Positions 28,285 to 40,371 of a stretch of 64,000 nucleotides of DNA are shown piece by piece. The notes below the pieces were generated by a model, which did no database searches, was not told the origin of the DNA, and was given only the letters and a program-made list of their open reading frames with translations. This DNA comes from Larus michahellis (Eukaryota; Chordata; Aves; Charadriiformes; Laridae), in NCBI RefSeq assembly GCF_964199755.1, contig NC_133896.1:83994215-84058214 (forward strand), written 5' to 3'. Position 1 is the stretch's first letter; each line of letters starts with the position of its first letter. The position numbers were made by a program, and so were the translations under genes.

Positions 28285-28372
28285 TGCAGCGTGTCATCCA
28301 GGCGAGGAATTCACTGCCATAAGAGGATGTTGAGTCAAAGACTGTAGCTGGGTTTCTTGAAGGGCTGAAAAA
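28285..28372 (+). mobile_element. Possible ancient CR1/L3-like LINE scrap
   Basis: The stretch GGAATTCACTGCCATAAGAG, followed by GATGTTGAGTCAAAGACTG and GCTGGGTTTCTTGAAGGGCTG, resembles the ORF2 C-terminal region of old CR1/L3 elements of amniotes (the segment reading 'NSLP..V..A......F...L'). Flanking sequence cannot be aligned by eye. Confidence is modest. Confidence 0.4.
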
Positions 28373-29329
28373 CAGCCCTGGTTAGTTTAGGCAAGGGGAC
28401 TGCCTTGCAGTTTTGGGGGGGTTTAGTTTGTACGGGGTGTAGGGCTGCTGGGTCCAAGGCTGGGTGCTGATGCTGAGCTGCTAAACTGTCAGACAGAAAA
28501 TTGGTGATTGTGATTTTCACTAGGAGAAGATTCTTTTTATTTAGTGTTTTGATTGTTTTGTCCAGGAGTGGCAGAAAGAGACTCTTCTCTTCCTCAGAAC
28601 TTCACCAGAAGTTTGTCACAAAACTTTCAGCATATGTGACGCTCACTGGGGAAAAAAAAAAAAAAAAGCCTATACTAGGCTAGACAGGAAATCTGTTTCT
28701 TTTTCTTTGCACTTTTGTTTCCCCCAGGGCTGGTGAATGCAGCATGCAAAGTAGCTGTGATTACAGCACAGCTAGGGCTAGAGGATTTTAGAATGGTTTG
28801 TACTCTAGCAAAAAAACCCAAACCGCATCACCATCAAAAAAACCCCACACCAAAACAACAGAACATGGGGATAAATAAGTGGAAGGGAAGAAGAGACAGG
28901 ATTCATCCATGAGGTCAGGTGGTTAAATATTTTTGGACTGCCAAGGTGGTGATCTTAAGTGAAGATAATGCATTATGCAGTGGAAAGCTAATGAGACCAG
29001 GTCTGTTAAACATGGACTTGGTGTTACTTAGCTCTGGAGTGCTTCAAATTACACAGGCCCAGGTTGTATTTGATCGCCTCTCCTGCTTTGACAAAGTGAG
29101 CAGCAGGGTTTTATATAATGTACATGATCATATACTGTAGGGAACAATCCCGCACTGGCAGGGGAGGGAAGCTGATGACATAATGGGTCTTCTCCATCTC
29201 GAAGTTATGTGATTCATCAATTAAATGAATTCTGTGGGATAAAGCAGCATGAAAGGGCAATTTCCCTGTAATACGCTGCCTGCCGATTAACTCTTCCCTC
29301 CCAATTTCAGCCACACCGCTGGGGATCCA
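28373..29329. other. AT-rich flank before the CpG island, no supported gene
   Basis: Contains a 15-base A run at about 28651-28666 and an A/C-rich stretch at about 28808-28860. No coding or RNA gene is visible. Distal promoter elements for KCNA1 may lie here. Confidence 0.55.
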
Positions 29330-29381
29330 GCCTCCGCCACCGTACCCAGGAGGCTCCGGCTGCGCAGCCCCGTCCATTACC

Positions 29382-29407
29382 GGGTGCAGGGCCGGCCGGG
29401 GACCGGG
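29382..29407 (+). other. G-quadruplex motif in the CpG island
   Basis: Four runs of at least three G are spaced by loops of 4, 6 and 3 bases (runs at 29382-29384, 29389-29391, 29398-29401 and 29405-29407), which fits the standard G3+N1-7 pattern. A further G-rich stretch with a run of eight G lies at 29964-29971. Such motifs are common in promoter islands; any effect on KCNA1 is inference. Confidence 0.5.
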
Positions 29408-29720
29408 ACCCGGAACCGGGGCCGGCAGCAGCACCGGGACCCCAGGACCGAGCCGTTCCGTGCCGGGCCATCCCCGACACCACGGGGGCTCCGGGCACTG
29501 CAGGCGCGGCCGCCGCCCGCCCCGGCTGCGGCGTCGCGCCAGGTGCGGGATGTGTAAAGCCCTGCACCACTCCGGCCGCCTCCTCTGCAGGTGCCGCCGC
29601 GGGTCTGCGGGCGTCGCCCGGCCGGGGAAGCGGAGCAGAGCGGGGGTCGGGAGGGGAAAAGCCACCACCCGCTCCCCTCTAGCCCCCCTGCGCGGCGGGG
29701 GCGGCCGCCCGCGCATCCCT

Positions 29721-29818
29721 TTTCCCCGGGGACCCGCTCGCCCACCGCAAGCCCCGCTGCCCGTGCGCGCCCTGCCCCTTTCCCCGGGGACCCGCTCGTC
29801 CTCCGCAAGCCCCGCTGC
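29721..29818. repeat. Two copies of a 40-bp direct repeat, period 58 bp
   Basis: A 40-bp block starting TTTCCCCGGGGACCCGCTCG at 29721-29760 recurs at 29779-29818 with two mismatches. The 18 bases between them are GC-rich. This is a local duplication inside the CpG island and explains the repeated residues seen in the open frames of both strands there. Confidence 0.9.
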
Positions 29819-30088
29819 GGGCTCGGGGCGGCGCGGTGTCCCGCAGCGGGCGGGCGGCCGGAGGTCCGCCGGCTGCATTGCGTCGGGGCCGCGGTGCGCA
29901 GCCTGTCCGCGGCGGCGGCAGGGACCGCGCTGGCGGCGGGGGCGGACGGCCCGGGGAGGAGGAGGGGGGGGTGCAACGTGCATCCCCTCCTCCCTCTCCC
30001 GTCCCGTCCCCCCCCACCCTCCGCCCTCCCGCTCCCCGGGCTGCACCAAACAGCTCTCAGGTTTCTGCTGATACTGCAGCGTCAAGAA

Positions 30089-30304
30089 ATGGCTCGAGTT
30101 TGCTCCCTGCTCTTATGCATTCAGCAGCCCTCTCGCTCCTGCCACACGCGTCCAGCTCCTGCCTCCTCCTGCTGCTGCTGCTGTTGCTGCCGCCGCCGGG
30201 ACGAGCCAAGACCGACTCCGGGGATGCGGCTGCAGGACTGCGGCTCTCCTACATCTCCCCAGCCGCCGCTGCCCAGCGCCCGGCTCCCTTTCCAGCTATC
30301 TTAA
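30089..30304 (+). other. Upstream ORF, 71 codons, poly-cysteine run
   Basis: The ATG at 30089 has a good initiation context (A at -3, G at +4). The frame ends with TGA at 30302-30304. It reads the same CTG-type repeat as the 30115 frame, but one register away, giving seven consecutive cysteines. No family is recognised. Its only likely role would be as a translated leader peptide or a ribosome-loading filter before KCNA1. Confidence 0.22.
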
Positions 30305-30360
30305 GGGAAGAGAGCAGGAGAGGCAGCAGCTACCTAGGACTCCTCGATTTTATTTACTAA
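30115..30360 (+). other. Upstream ORF, 81 codons, signal-peptide-like start
   Basis: From an ATG at 30115 a frame runs to TAA at 30358-30360. The predicted start is a short segment followed by a run of nine leucines and then PPPGRA, which looks like a signal peptide. The leucines come from a (CTG)n-like stretch at about 30166-30189, so the resemblance may be a by-product of that repeat. I do not recognise the rest of the peptide. If transcription starts upstream it would act as a uORF in the KCNA1 leader. It overlaps another candidate in a different frame (30089-30304). Confidence 0.25.
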
Positions 30361-30400
30361 CTCAAGCTTTTTGAAAAAGGTACTTTGCGCTCTTTTCCAG

Positions 30401-30424
30401 CCCCCCCCCCCCCCCCGCCCCCCC
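30401..30424 (+). repeat. Poly-C tract
   Basis: Sixteen C, one G and seven more C in a row. The opposite strand is a long G run able to form G4 structures, and the C strand may form an i-motif. It lies in the putative 5' leader. The exact length in a read or assembly may be unreliable because long C runs are error-prone. Confidence 0.85.
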
Positions 30425-30610
30425 ACTGCGGTTCTCGGCAGAAACTAATTAAACCCACTCGCCCTTGGTGCAGCCAAAGACAGTGTATGAATATTTCAGT
30501 GTCTCGCAGGCAGCCCTGTAAAGCGATCGCTGTATTATTAAGAGGGGCGCAAGAGGCGGAGGAGGGTTGAGTTTGCTGCTGCGGTTTTTGTTTTGGTTTG
30601 GTTTTTTTGG

Positions 30611-30661
30611 ATGCTGCTGCAAGGCGACTTGACGCATTCCGGCACTGGCTCCTACTCCTAA
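30611..30661 (+). other. Short uORF (16 codons) just before the predicted splice donor
   Basis: ATG at 30611 opens a frame for a 16-residue peptide (MLLQGDLTHSGTGSYS) and stops at TAA 30659-30661, 23 bases before the predicted exon end at 30684. It would be contained entirely in the first, noncoding exon and would be the uORF nearest to the exon junction. The ATG context is moderate (T at -3, C at +4 gives a weak site), so leaky scanning is likely. Confidence 0.35.
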
Positions 30662-31347
30662 CCAGCGCGTCTCACTCGGAGCAGGTAAGGAAAAGCCCCT
30701 TCTCCCCCTGCGCTGTTGGACTCAGTTTTGGACAGTTTGGGTCTGGGATGTCGATCTCCCTCCCCTCGTCTCTCTCTCTCTCAGTTGTGTTTAGCTGCTG
30801 CAAAGCAAGAGAGGAGATGCTTTGCTCCCCCTCCCTTAACCCCCCCCAATTGGTGTGATGAAGTTGTCAGTGCTCAGCTAAGTCTCCATCGTCTGTGAAG
30901 TGGGGAGTGTGGTGGTCAGGAGACTTACCGCAGGAGCTGACCCCACTGAAGTTGCCTGGGAAGCCCTCCTGATGTGCTTGGGGCACCGCAGGGTCCACAT
31001 TGGCCCGTTCCTGCCTTGGAGGCCCTGGTGCGTGTGCGGGGATGTGTGGGAACGTGTAGGGCTCTGCATGTGCTGCCGTAGTGGGCAGAGCAGGATGTTC
31101 TTGCTGGTGTGAACGCCAATCCATTGCGCCTGAGCGTGTGTGTGTGGTGGGGCCTGGGGGCTGGTTTATTATGTTTCTCTCCTCCCTGGCAGCCTCCTGC
31201 AAGTGAGCTTTATGCCTTCAAAAGCAGAGTATCTCCATCCCTCCCTCCCCAGCGCGCAAGAGGAGGGGACCGGGGCAGTGTGGGGGGGCAGGTGATGGAA
31301 ATTTGCTGAGTTGGCATTGCAAGGACTCACCTCCCAGCTGCCCCGTG

Positions 31348-31411
31348 ATTTATTTATTTATTTATCTATTTATTTGTGTGTATGTGTGTGTGTGTGTGTG
31401 TGTGCGTGTGG
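31348..31411. repeat. (TTTA)n followed by (TG)n microsatellite
   Basis: A TTTA run with one TCTA interruption (about 31348-31375) passes directly into an alternating TG stretch (to about 31411). The TG part can adopt Z-DNA. It lies in the predicted 5' UTR intron, about 0.5 kb before the coding start, and is likely length-polymorphic. Confidence 0.9.
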
Positions 31412-31544
31412 TAACTTCGTGACAGCAGCTGCAGCGATGGTCGAGTCGTCGAGAAAAGTGGACGGATCGAGTTAAAGGCAAAAGGAGACAGCTGGGGAGG
31501 GGACCCCAGCCTGGGGGTGCACTGCATAGACCTTCAGCCTCCCG

Positions 31545-33360
<1,816 letters not shown>

Positions 33361-33965
33361 ACAAAAAAACCAAAATCCCTACTCACAGCTTGAAGACTTT
33401 AGTGACACAGTCACACTTTGTAGATGCTTTACTGATAGTCTTTGAATGCTTTATTTATCTCGTAAATGCATTGTTGCATTGCGAATTTTTGCTCAGCGAT
33501 AAAGAAGCTTCCAGGATCCATGAAAGATAAGATTTTGTTTATTTTTGAAAAGCATTTTCCACCTGGTAAATGACAGCCATTTGAACTAGTTTAGTTTTAA
33601 GCTGTATGATGCTAGACCTAAACTTTTCCTCTCCCATCTCCCTTTGTTTCTGATGAAGTTAACTTAAACTAAGCAAGACAGTTTTTAGAGCTATAAAGCA
33701 TATGCATGGATTCCAGTAAAAATATTCTGCAAAACTGCACAGTTGCAAGAAAGTGCATCAGATGATAATAATAATAAAAAAGATTAGCAAAAACCTGCAG
33801 CAAGCATTTGACATGGTTTTTATGAAGGAGCGCAAATTTTCCTTCCACCCCCTCTGTGAAAGGTTACATACTTCCAATCTACAGATCCACACAGCACCTT
33901 ATTAAAAACATACTTAAGCCTGGTCTCTTTTGCTGTCCATAGAAGAACAGGAAAGGAAAATAACA

Positions 33966-33971
33966 AATAAA
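33966..33971 (+). terminator. Candidate proximal poly(A) signal AATAAA
   Basis: A canonical hexamer about 600 bases after the KCNA1 stop. No strong GT-rich element follows closely, so it may be weak or unused. Confidence 0.25.
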
Positions 33972-34452
33972 ACTGAAGACAAAACATCTGCAATGCTGCT
34001 AAGTTCTCCTACATGCAGATGATTTAAACACACTTTTCCTTTTCCCTGTCCAGAACTGGATACAAAACTTTAAGCCCCCCTATTGCAAGATAGCACAATG
34101 GAGTTTAATATAAGCATGTTTGAATTTGATACTATTTATTTTATAATCGCATGCCTGAAACGTTACCTCAGACAATAGCGGATAAGCTTTCGTTTGAACT
34201 GAATCTTCTAAAAATAGGTCCTTTATCTCTCTTTTTTCTTTTATTTTCGTTCTTTTTCTTTTTGATTTGCATTCACCAGAAGTGCACTCCTTAATTTATT
34301 AAATCGTTGACTAGTAATTTAAAGTACTGTATTTAAGTGCGTATGTTAGTCAAATGGGAACAATAACTTTTGGAGATCAAAGCATGTTCAAATATTCAGC
34401 GTTATGGCCTATTTGATTAAGGTGTAACTTGAATTAATTAATGCATGAATTC

Positions 34453-34481
<29 letters not shown>
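34453..34481. repeat. (AAT)n microsatellite
   Basis: About nine AAT units in the AT-rich region 1.1 kb after KCNA1, followed by an imperfect A-rich tail. Confidence 0.9.
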
Positions 34482-34484
<3 letters not shown>

Positions 34485-35784
34485 TAAAAACAAAATTAAA
34501 AAAAGTGCTTGATAGACCGAGGGCCTGAATGAACCGATCAGAGAAACCTGATTGTTTTCCTGCATTGCTCAGGGAAATGTGTTGGCTTTTGTCCAGGCGT
34601 TGTCGGAAAGGAACATATCCCATCCCTTAAAGGGAAAGCTACATGGAAAATTAAGAAGTCAAGTTATATATAGCAACACCTAAAACCTAGTATCCTTTAT
34701 AGTTGAAAGGTGCAGATGCATGCTTTTTGGTGCATTCTCAGAATGTAAATGAAACTTATCTATTATATGCATCCAAATTGCAGCAGCTGGTTTCTTTTGC
34801 AGTCATTAGTTGAGCCTTTTTTTTTGTATTCCCCTAAAATTCACCGAAGAGACTCAACAGATTGATTTAGGTAGTTGCGCAGTGCCTTTATCTTACATCC
34901 CCTAAATTGCTGAAAGTGCCTCCAGGAACTGAGCTGATGGGAGATGATAATGAAGGAAAGGGCAAGGCACCAACGCGCTGTCAGGAGTGTTCTGGGCTGC
35001 CTCCTGGCACAGCACAAAAGGGGGTAGAGAAACAAAGAAGGGGCAAGTGTGAGTGAGAGGGACGCAGAAGAGGCGGGCAGAGACCACCAGCGCCCATGGG
35101 ATACCTTCCTTCCCCAGCCAGTCCGATGCTGCAGGGCTCAGCGTTTCCTTCTGCCAAATAATTCGTAGTCATGTTTATGCAAGACTTCAAGTTTCCCTAG
35201 GTTGTTTATAGAGACATTGCTGCCATCATTATATCTACCCTTCCTTTCCCTGAGATGGCTCTCTGGAAGCCCATCCCAGCGTGGCAGGATGCAGGAGGAG
35301 CTAAGGACCCTCATGAAATGCGGCATTGCCCAGTCAGGCAACTAGACTGCAGGGCTGTGCTTTTCTTTCTCCTGCATTCCCCAGCAGGTAGGTGGGAGAG
35401 GCTTCCCAGTGCCCTCCCATCCCTGCCTCCTCCATCCCCTTTTGGCAGTCTGTCAGATCTTAAATCCCATCACAGATCCTTTAAGCCATTTTCTTATTTC
35501 TGGTCCCTAACCTTACTCTACTTCCATCATCGTCTGGTGAAGGAAGAAATACTAGAAGAAGGTATCTTCTGTAATATGCCAGCCTTGACTGCTAGGCCCT
35601 GGAAGATAATAACCTTTGATCTGAAGCAACGTAGGCACTAATCTTTATTTTTTTAAATGGACAAAGTTGAGGATCTTCATTCTGCACTTAGCATGTGGAC
35701 AACTGCTGTTGAACACTTCTCCTTCCACATTGTACAGATCCTTCCTTCCCCTCTCTTTCTGATATATGTACATATGTGTATAAA

Positions 35785-35852
35785 CATATGTGTGTCTGCG
35801 CATGTGTGTGTCACACACATACGCAGACACACACATATATATATATATATAT
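35785..35852. repeat. TG/CA inverted repeat with adjoining (AT)n
   Basis: Positions 35789-35810 and 35812-35833 are inverted copies around T35811: 22 positions pair with one mismatch (35801/35821). The arms are TG-rich on one side and CA-rich on the other and contain TCTGCG / CGCAGA. An (AT)n run follows at about 35834-35852. The structure could extrude as a cruciform, or fold as a hairpin if transcribed. It also explains the apparent tyrosine/isoleucine-rich frames on both strands. Confidence 0.85.
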
Positions 35853-36693
35853 AAAAAATCAAGGCACTTAGAGTTAAAAACCAACCCTAACTCTGCAGTT
35901 ACGCACAAGCCTGACCTGCCAGGTTTCCAGGAAGACTTGACTTTATTTCTCACTGTGTGGCCTCTGTGAATCTTAGTGATGAGAAAGCGATCAAGAACTG
36001 AGGGAACTCTAACTCCTGCAAGAAATCACAAAACATCAGATAAAATAGAGCATTACATCCTCTAGGTAGATGTTGTAAAGCTTCCTCCCTGTCCTCTGCT
36101 CATGTCCCTGCCCGTCATACACCTCTCTCCCCATTAAATCCTGGTGGTCCTGATCTTCCCAAACTCTTGAATTCTAGAATATGACTTCTCATGTCAAAAT
36201 GGACTTCAATGCTGCACTCAGCTTATAAAACAACCAACTGACTAAACGAAACAGCAATAATCAACTCAGTGCTGCGGGACTGATGATCAGAAAGTAGCAT
36301 CTGGGAGATGAGGCTGCACTTTGGTAACTTAACTTCTGACACAATTGGGTATGCACACGTTATTTTAATGAGCAGAATGATAATCATTCTGTATATGTAA
36401 AGACAAAAATGCTGCATGCAGCACTCTGATTCTTTGTCAGGAGACCGGGATGGATCATTAGGACTCAGGGTGGTCTGGGGACCCTGAATGTTTATAGCTC
36501 ACTGCAAAGGATGTCAGTACATATGGAGTACAGGAGTTAAATTCATGTAGCATAGGCATGTGCTTTTGACAAGTTTAACACCAAAAAACCCCAACAAAAA
36601 AAAAGCGCTCTTACTCCCTTTACACAGGAGTGCTGAAATGTCTTTGTGGGCCTGAAGGTGCACTTAAAAATGGCCTGTTCTTATCAGTAAGCA

Positions 36694-37165
<472 letters not shown>

Positions 37166-37169
37166 CTTT

Positions 37170-37956
37170 TTCTTTTTTCCCCCACTTTTGGCATATGTTT
37201 CTTTTTGCCACACATGAGCTCTGTGGGGTCGTTAATGTCAGTGGAAGAGGACTGGAAATGAGCTGATGGCCAATTTAGCTCATCTCTAAAAGAATCAAGA
37301 GACCTTCGTTCATTTTGAATGGACCTCCCAGAAGCGATGCCCGTGTGATGCTGGACAGAGAAACCAGTAGATATGGCAGTCTTATAGCTGGGTTATAGTT
37401 TCATGAGGCAAGGCAGCTGTTCCAGCATAAGGAGTCACGACCCAAGCCTCCTTTACCAGCCACTGCTTTATGCCTCTCTGTGCTTCTTAGCTGCCCCCAT
37501 ACGCTTTTTCTTCATCCACTCAGTGAAGGGGATGAGGGAACTTACTTGTCCGTGTGCAAGGCAGCAGCGCACTGCAGTGCAGAGGCAGGAATGAAATGGA
37601 GAGGCGGTGGGCAGGAATCCCATAGGCTGGTATCACTGCCAAAATTCCCCATCTGGTCCTACCATACTTAGCTATAGAGCACTAGGGAACAGGCAGAGGA
37701 GCAAGAGGGAGAGTGAAAATGAAGGGCTCTGTACCCCCTTCCTTCACAGAAATGAGCGGTGGGTGCCAGACTGCCAAGAGCTCAGATCCTCTGTGTGGCA
37801 GCTCCATTAGAGACAATGAACTGGATTTACTTGTCTTCAAGAGGAAGTTACCGTGCAGTAAGCCAGCATGTGAGTTCACAGCATCCTAGCAAACCCGTGC
37901 AGATTCCCTGCATGGAGTATCTTAATCCTCATCTCCACTGGGGACTTCAGGAAAGC
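37170..37956. other. Unassigned sequence between TTTC tract and foldback element
   Basis: No gene recognised. Short open frames overlap in several registers and none has a known motif. It may be part of a long KCNA1 3' UTR or intergenic. Confidence 0.5.
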
Positions 37957-38150
37957 TAATCTGAATTAATGAAAGGTGTGCATTTAAAGTGGATTTGTTA
38001 AACTGCTTTAAAGCCCAGCATGGACATTCTGTTGCAGTATAAAAGCAACCTTAATCTGATTTGGAGTCATTCTTATTTGGAAGGAAAGTAAGCTGAATTG
38101 AATTAAGGCTGCTTTAATTCTGAACACAATGGGGCTTAATGCAGTTTACC
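37957..38150. mobile_element. Probable old foldback (MITE-like) element
   Basis: A block of about 190 bp has nested inverted repeats. The outer pair is TAAACTGCTTTAAAGCCC at 37999-38016 against the complement of 38132-38148. The inner pair is AGCAACCTTAAT at 38044-38055 against 38102-38113 with one mismatch. The TTAATCTGA-type motif also recurs at 37958, 38051 and 38114. This nested design fits a nonautonomous DNA transposon, perhaps hAT-like and shared among amniotes. I cannot name the family, and a conserved regulatory element derived from it is possible. Confidence 0.4.
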
Positions 38151-39607
38151 TCATCTGCCTCACAAGTTCATTCAGATAGATAAGCCTTTAGTAATCATTA
38201 AATGTAATGGAACTGACCCTACTTTGCAGGGGGTGGCTGGGCAGAGCGTGGCCATGTGCTACAGAACTCTTAGTACGTGAGTGCTGGAAATTTGCAGCCT
38301 GGCTTACTGAGGTCTAATTTGTTGTTCCTGGTAACAGTTCTAGTGATTTCCTTCCCTTGTTCCTGGTTTACACATTCATAAGTGTGAGGAGAATCAATCA
38401 CGCTGCCTTCTGGGAAGCTGACAATGATCATGGCCCAAGGAAATTAATTTCCACTTACAAAGTCTCTAATTCTGCATGTGCTTAACCTGATGTACTGTTG
38501 ATCACATGGACAAGCACCTGAAAGACAGTACGAAGCACTAGAGACAGGACAAAATTCAGCAAACGCCCTCTTGTTTTCAGCAGTGATTTTGCCCAAGTAG
38601 AGATTTCAGGGATCAGATCCTTCTTAGCAAATCAGCTGTGTGTCATTCATTAGAGGCTGCATTGGCCCAAAACAATTGGAGCAGTGGCAACTTTTATTAA
38701 TAAATTTATTACTAAGGGACAATTTTTTTCATTAGACAGAAGTACAGAAAGTTTTATTCTATTATGAGAGAGCTGGAGCCCAAGTGTACCATTAAAACCT
38801 GCTTATTTTTAAGCATAAGGAACTGAGGGCAAGTTTCACTTTTCCATAGTTCACACTTGGACAGTGCAGTTTCTTAGAGGTGCATGCATTAGCCAAAATA
38901 AAATAAACACTAGGACAGGAACATCTGAAATGTATTAGAAAAAGGTGGAAAGCTGTATTTTAGAATAAAATCTTCTGCATACATACGTAATATATGGAAA
39001 GAATATATTCCTTTTCAAATATTAGCTTGATAAATGTTTTTAGAGGGTGCCATTCTGGATTAATTAATTTGCCCTAATATGAAGAAAAGGGAAGTACTGC
39101 AGCTTTTCCAGGAATGGTCTGATCCTGTAGGCTTACAGCAGCCTGATGCCACTGGTTGTCACAGTCATTTCAGACTTGCAGGAATGCAGAACCAGCTCCA
39201 AAGTGTGATTTACCCTCCATAGCCACAGAGCTGGACGGAATTTGAAAGCTGTCCTTGCAATTGCACAACATGGCAAGTTTGTTCCAAACCTGACTATCAC
39301 AAGTCTGAAACAGGCTCCTTTTCTGAGATGCTTTAACCAGGGACCTACATTTCAATTTTGTTTTGGACTTAACTTCAGGCTGAGTTTCGTTTTCTGTTTT
39401 CTGTGTTCTGGCTTTACTTAATCAGGTGTAGAGAATTTATTTTTCCTGAAATGCTTATCAAGTATTCTTAAAGGTGTCAGTATTCGTATCTGCAAAAATG
39501 AAACTACAGAGTGTTCTACTGTTTCACTCAGTACGGGTGAACTTGCCACCGGTGAGGTCAACAGTTTATGCTGTCAAGGCATACCATGCTTTGATATTTT
39601 CAAAGGA

Positions 39608-39618
39608 AATAAAATAAA
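39608..39618 (+). terminator. Tandem candidate poly(A) signals (two AATAAA)
   Basis: Two overlapping AATAAA hexamers at 39608-39613 and 39613-39618. Another lies at 39996-40001. They may mark alternative 3' ends of a long KCNA1 transcript. Confidence 0.25.
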
Positions 39619-39854
39619 ACTGAGGTCTTAACTGAAATTTGTCTCAAAGTATCTGTTAATATGTAATTCTGTATATTTCACCTGTTCACAGGCTCTAGCA
39701 AATGTCACTACAAGTTATAAAAAAAATCATCTTCCATTTCTAGTTTCTACAATAAAATGAAGACGTTGCATTCAGTTCTTTTAGGTGCATCAGTCTTTGA
39801 TCCATGTTATTGTTTCAGTGACATTTCTACAATGTAATTGGGATCAAATGTATA

Positions 39855-39878
39855 TTTTACTTTTGTACAAAAGTAAAA
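39855..39878. repeat. Perfect 24-bp palindrome
   Basis: The 12-base arm TTTTACTTTTGT is followed immediately by its exact reverse complement, with no spacer. It sits in AT-rich sequence between candidate poly(A) signals and about 6.5 kb after the KCNA1 stop. If it is in the 3' UTR it would form a short hairpin or allow RNA dimerisation. Confidence 0.9.
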
Positions 39879-40365
39879 ATGATATTTTTATGACTAAATT
39901 TAGCAAACCCTTACCTATAACCTGCTAAGATTAAATCTTTTTTTCCTTTCCTTTACATGTAAACCATTGTTTTTGCAGTATGTCGGTTTGAAATGAATAA
40001 ATAACAGCTGTCAATAGAACTGTATGGCCACTCAGACATACCTCTGATTTTAAAGATCAAATATTACCGATGTGAAATATATAAACTAATAGTCTTCATA
40101 TGAAAGTGCACCATCAGGGCAACAAACCATTTAAGCTGACACAGCTGTACTTATTTCCACCATTAACAAATCGCTTACACTTTGGGTCAAGTATGTACTT
40201 CATTGTCACATTACAGCTCATTTTACTTCCAGTAGTGAAATCGTTTGACTTATCATTTTTAGAACATCTAATGTTATGAGTTCTTGAACTATTTGAAATG
40301 CATAGTTTTCACCTATGCAATTTTACCTGCTTCTGTACTTGTTCATCTGTTCATACTTGGCATCA

Positions 40366-40371
40366 ATTAAA
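40366..40371 (+). terminator. Candidate distal poly(A) signal ATTAAA with GT-rich downstream element
   Basis: ATTAAA is followed 30-70 bases later by a clearly T/GT-rich stretch (TTCTGTCTGG, TGGTTTCTCTG), which is the usual arrangement of a cleavage site. If used by KCNA1 the 3' UTR would be about 7 kb and would include the TTTC tract. This is inference. Confidence 0.3.

Larger units (their letters stand above)
29330..30700 (+). promoter_or_regulatory. CpG island / putative KCNA1 promoter and 5' leader
   Basis: GC content and CpG density rise sharply here compared with the AT-rich flanks on both sides, which is typical of a vertebrate CpG-island promoter. The island ends about 1.2 kb before the KCNA1 start codon and on the same strand there is a good splice donor at its 3' edge. 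I see no convincing TATA box, so the start site cannot be placed; dispersed initiation is likely. Several long open frames on both strands here follow from the low frequency of stop codons in GC-rich DNA and are not called as genes. The island is assigned to KCNA1 because no other gene is visible nearby. Confidence 0.65.
33361..36690 (+). other. KCNA1: AT-rich 3' flank, probable KCNA1 3' UTR (proximal part)
   Basis: The sequence after the KCNA1 stop turns AT-rich at once and has no supported coding frame. It contains an AATAAA at 33966-33971 and an (AAT)n run at 34453-34481. Mammalian KCNA1 transcripts have long 3' UTRs, so much of this stretch may be transcribed. I cannot fix the end of the transcript from sequence alone. 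Confidence 0.45.

Noticed and set aside
29421..29445. REST/NRSE-like AGCACC..GGAC motif in the promoter island
   Set aside because: The half-site spacing is one base short and the right half does not match the consensus.
29111..30085. 324-codon open frame on the minus strand across the CpG island
   Set aside because: Composition is dominated by R, P, G and A as expected from stop-poor GC-rich DNA; other frames on both strands are open too, no domain is recognised, and the internal repeat comes from the 40-bp DNA duplication.
29460..30360. Long + strand frames in the CpG island (174-237 codons)
   Set aside because: Three registers are open at once and show no family; only the short ATG-started parts were kept as possible uORFs.
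30766..30784. (CT)n followed by CAG resembling a splice acceptor
   Set aside because: It lies only about 100 bases after the predicted donor, giving an unusually short intron; treated as a simple repeat.
35645..35953. Tyr/Ile/Thr-rich frames on both strands
   Set aside because: Produced by the TG/CA and AT simple repeats.
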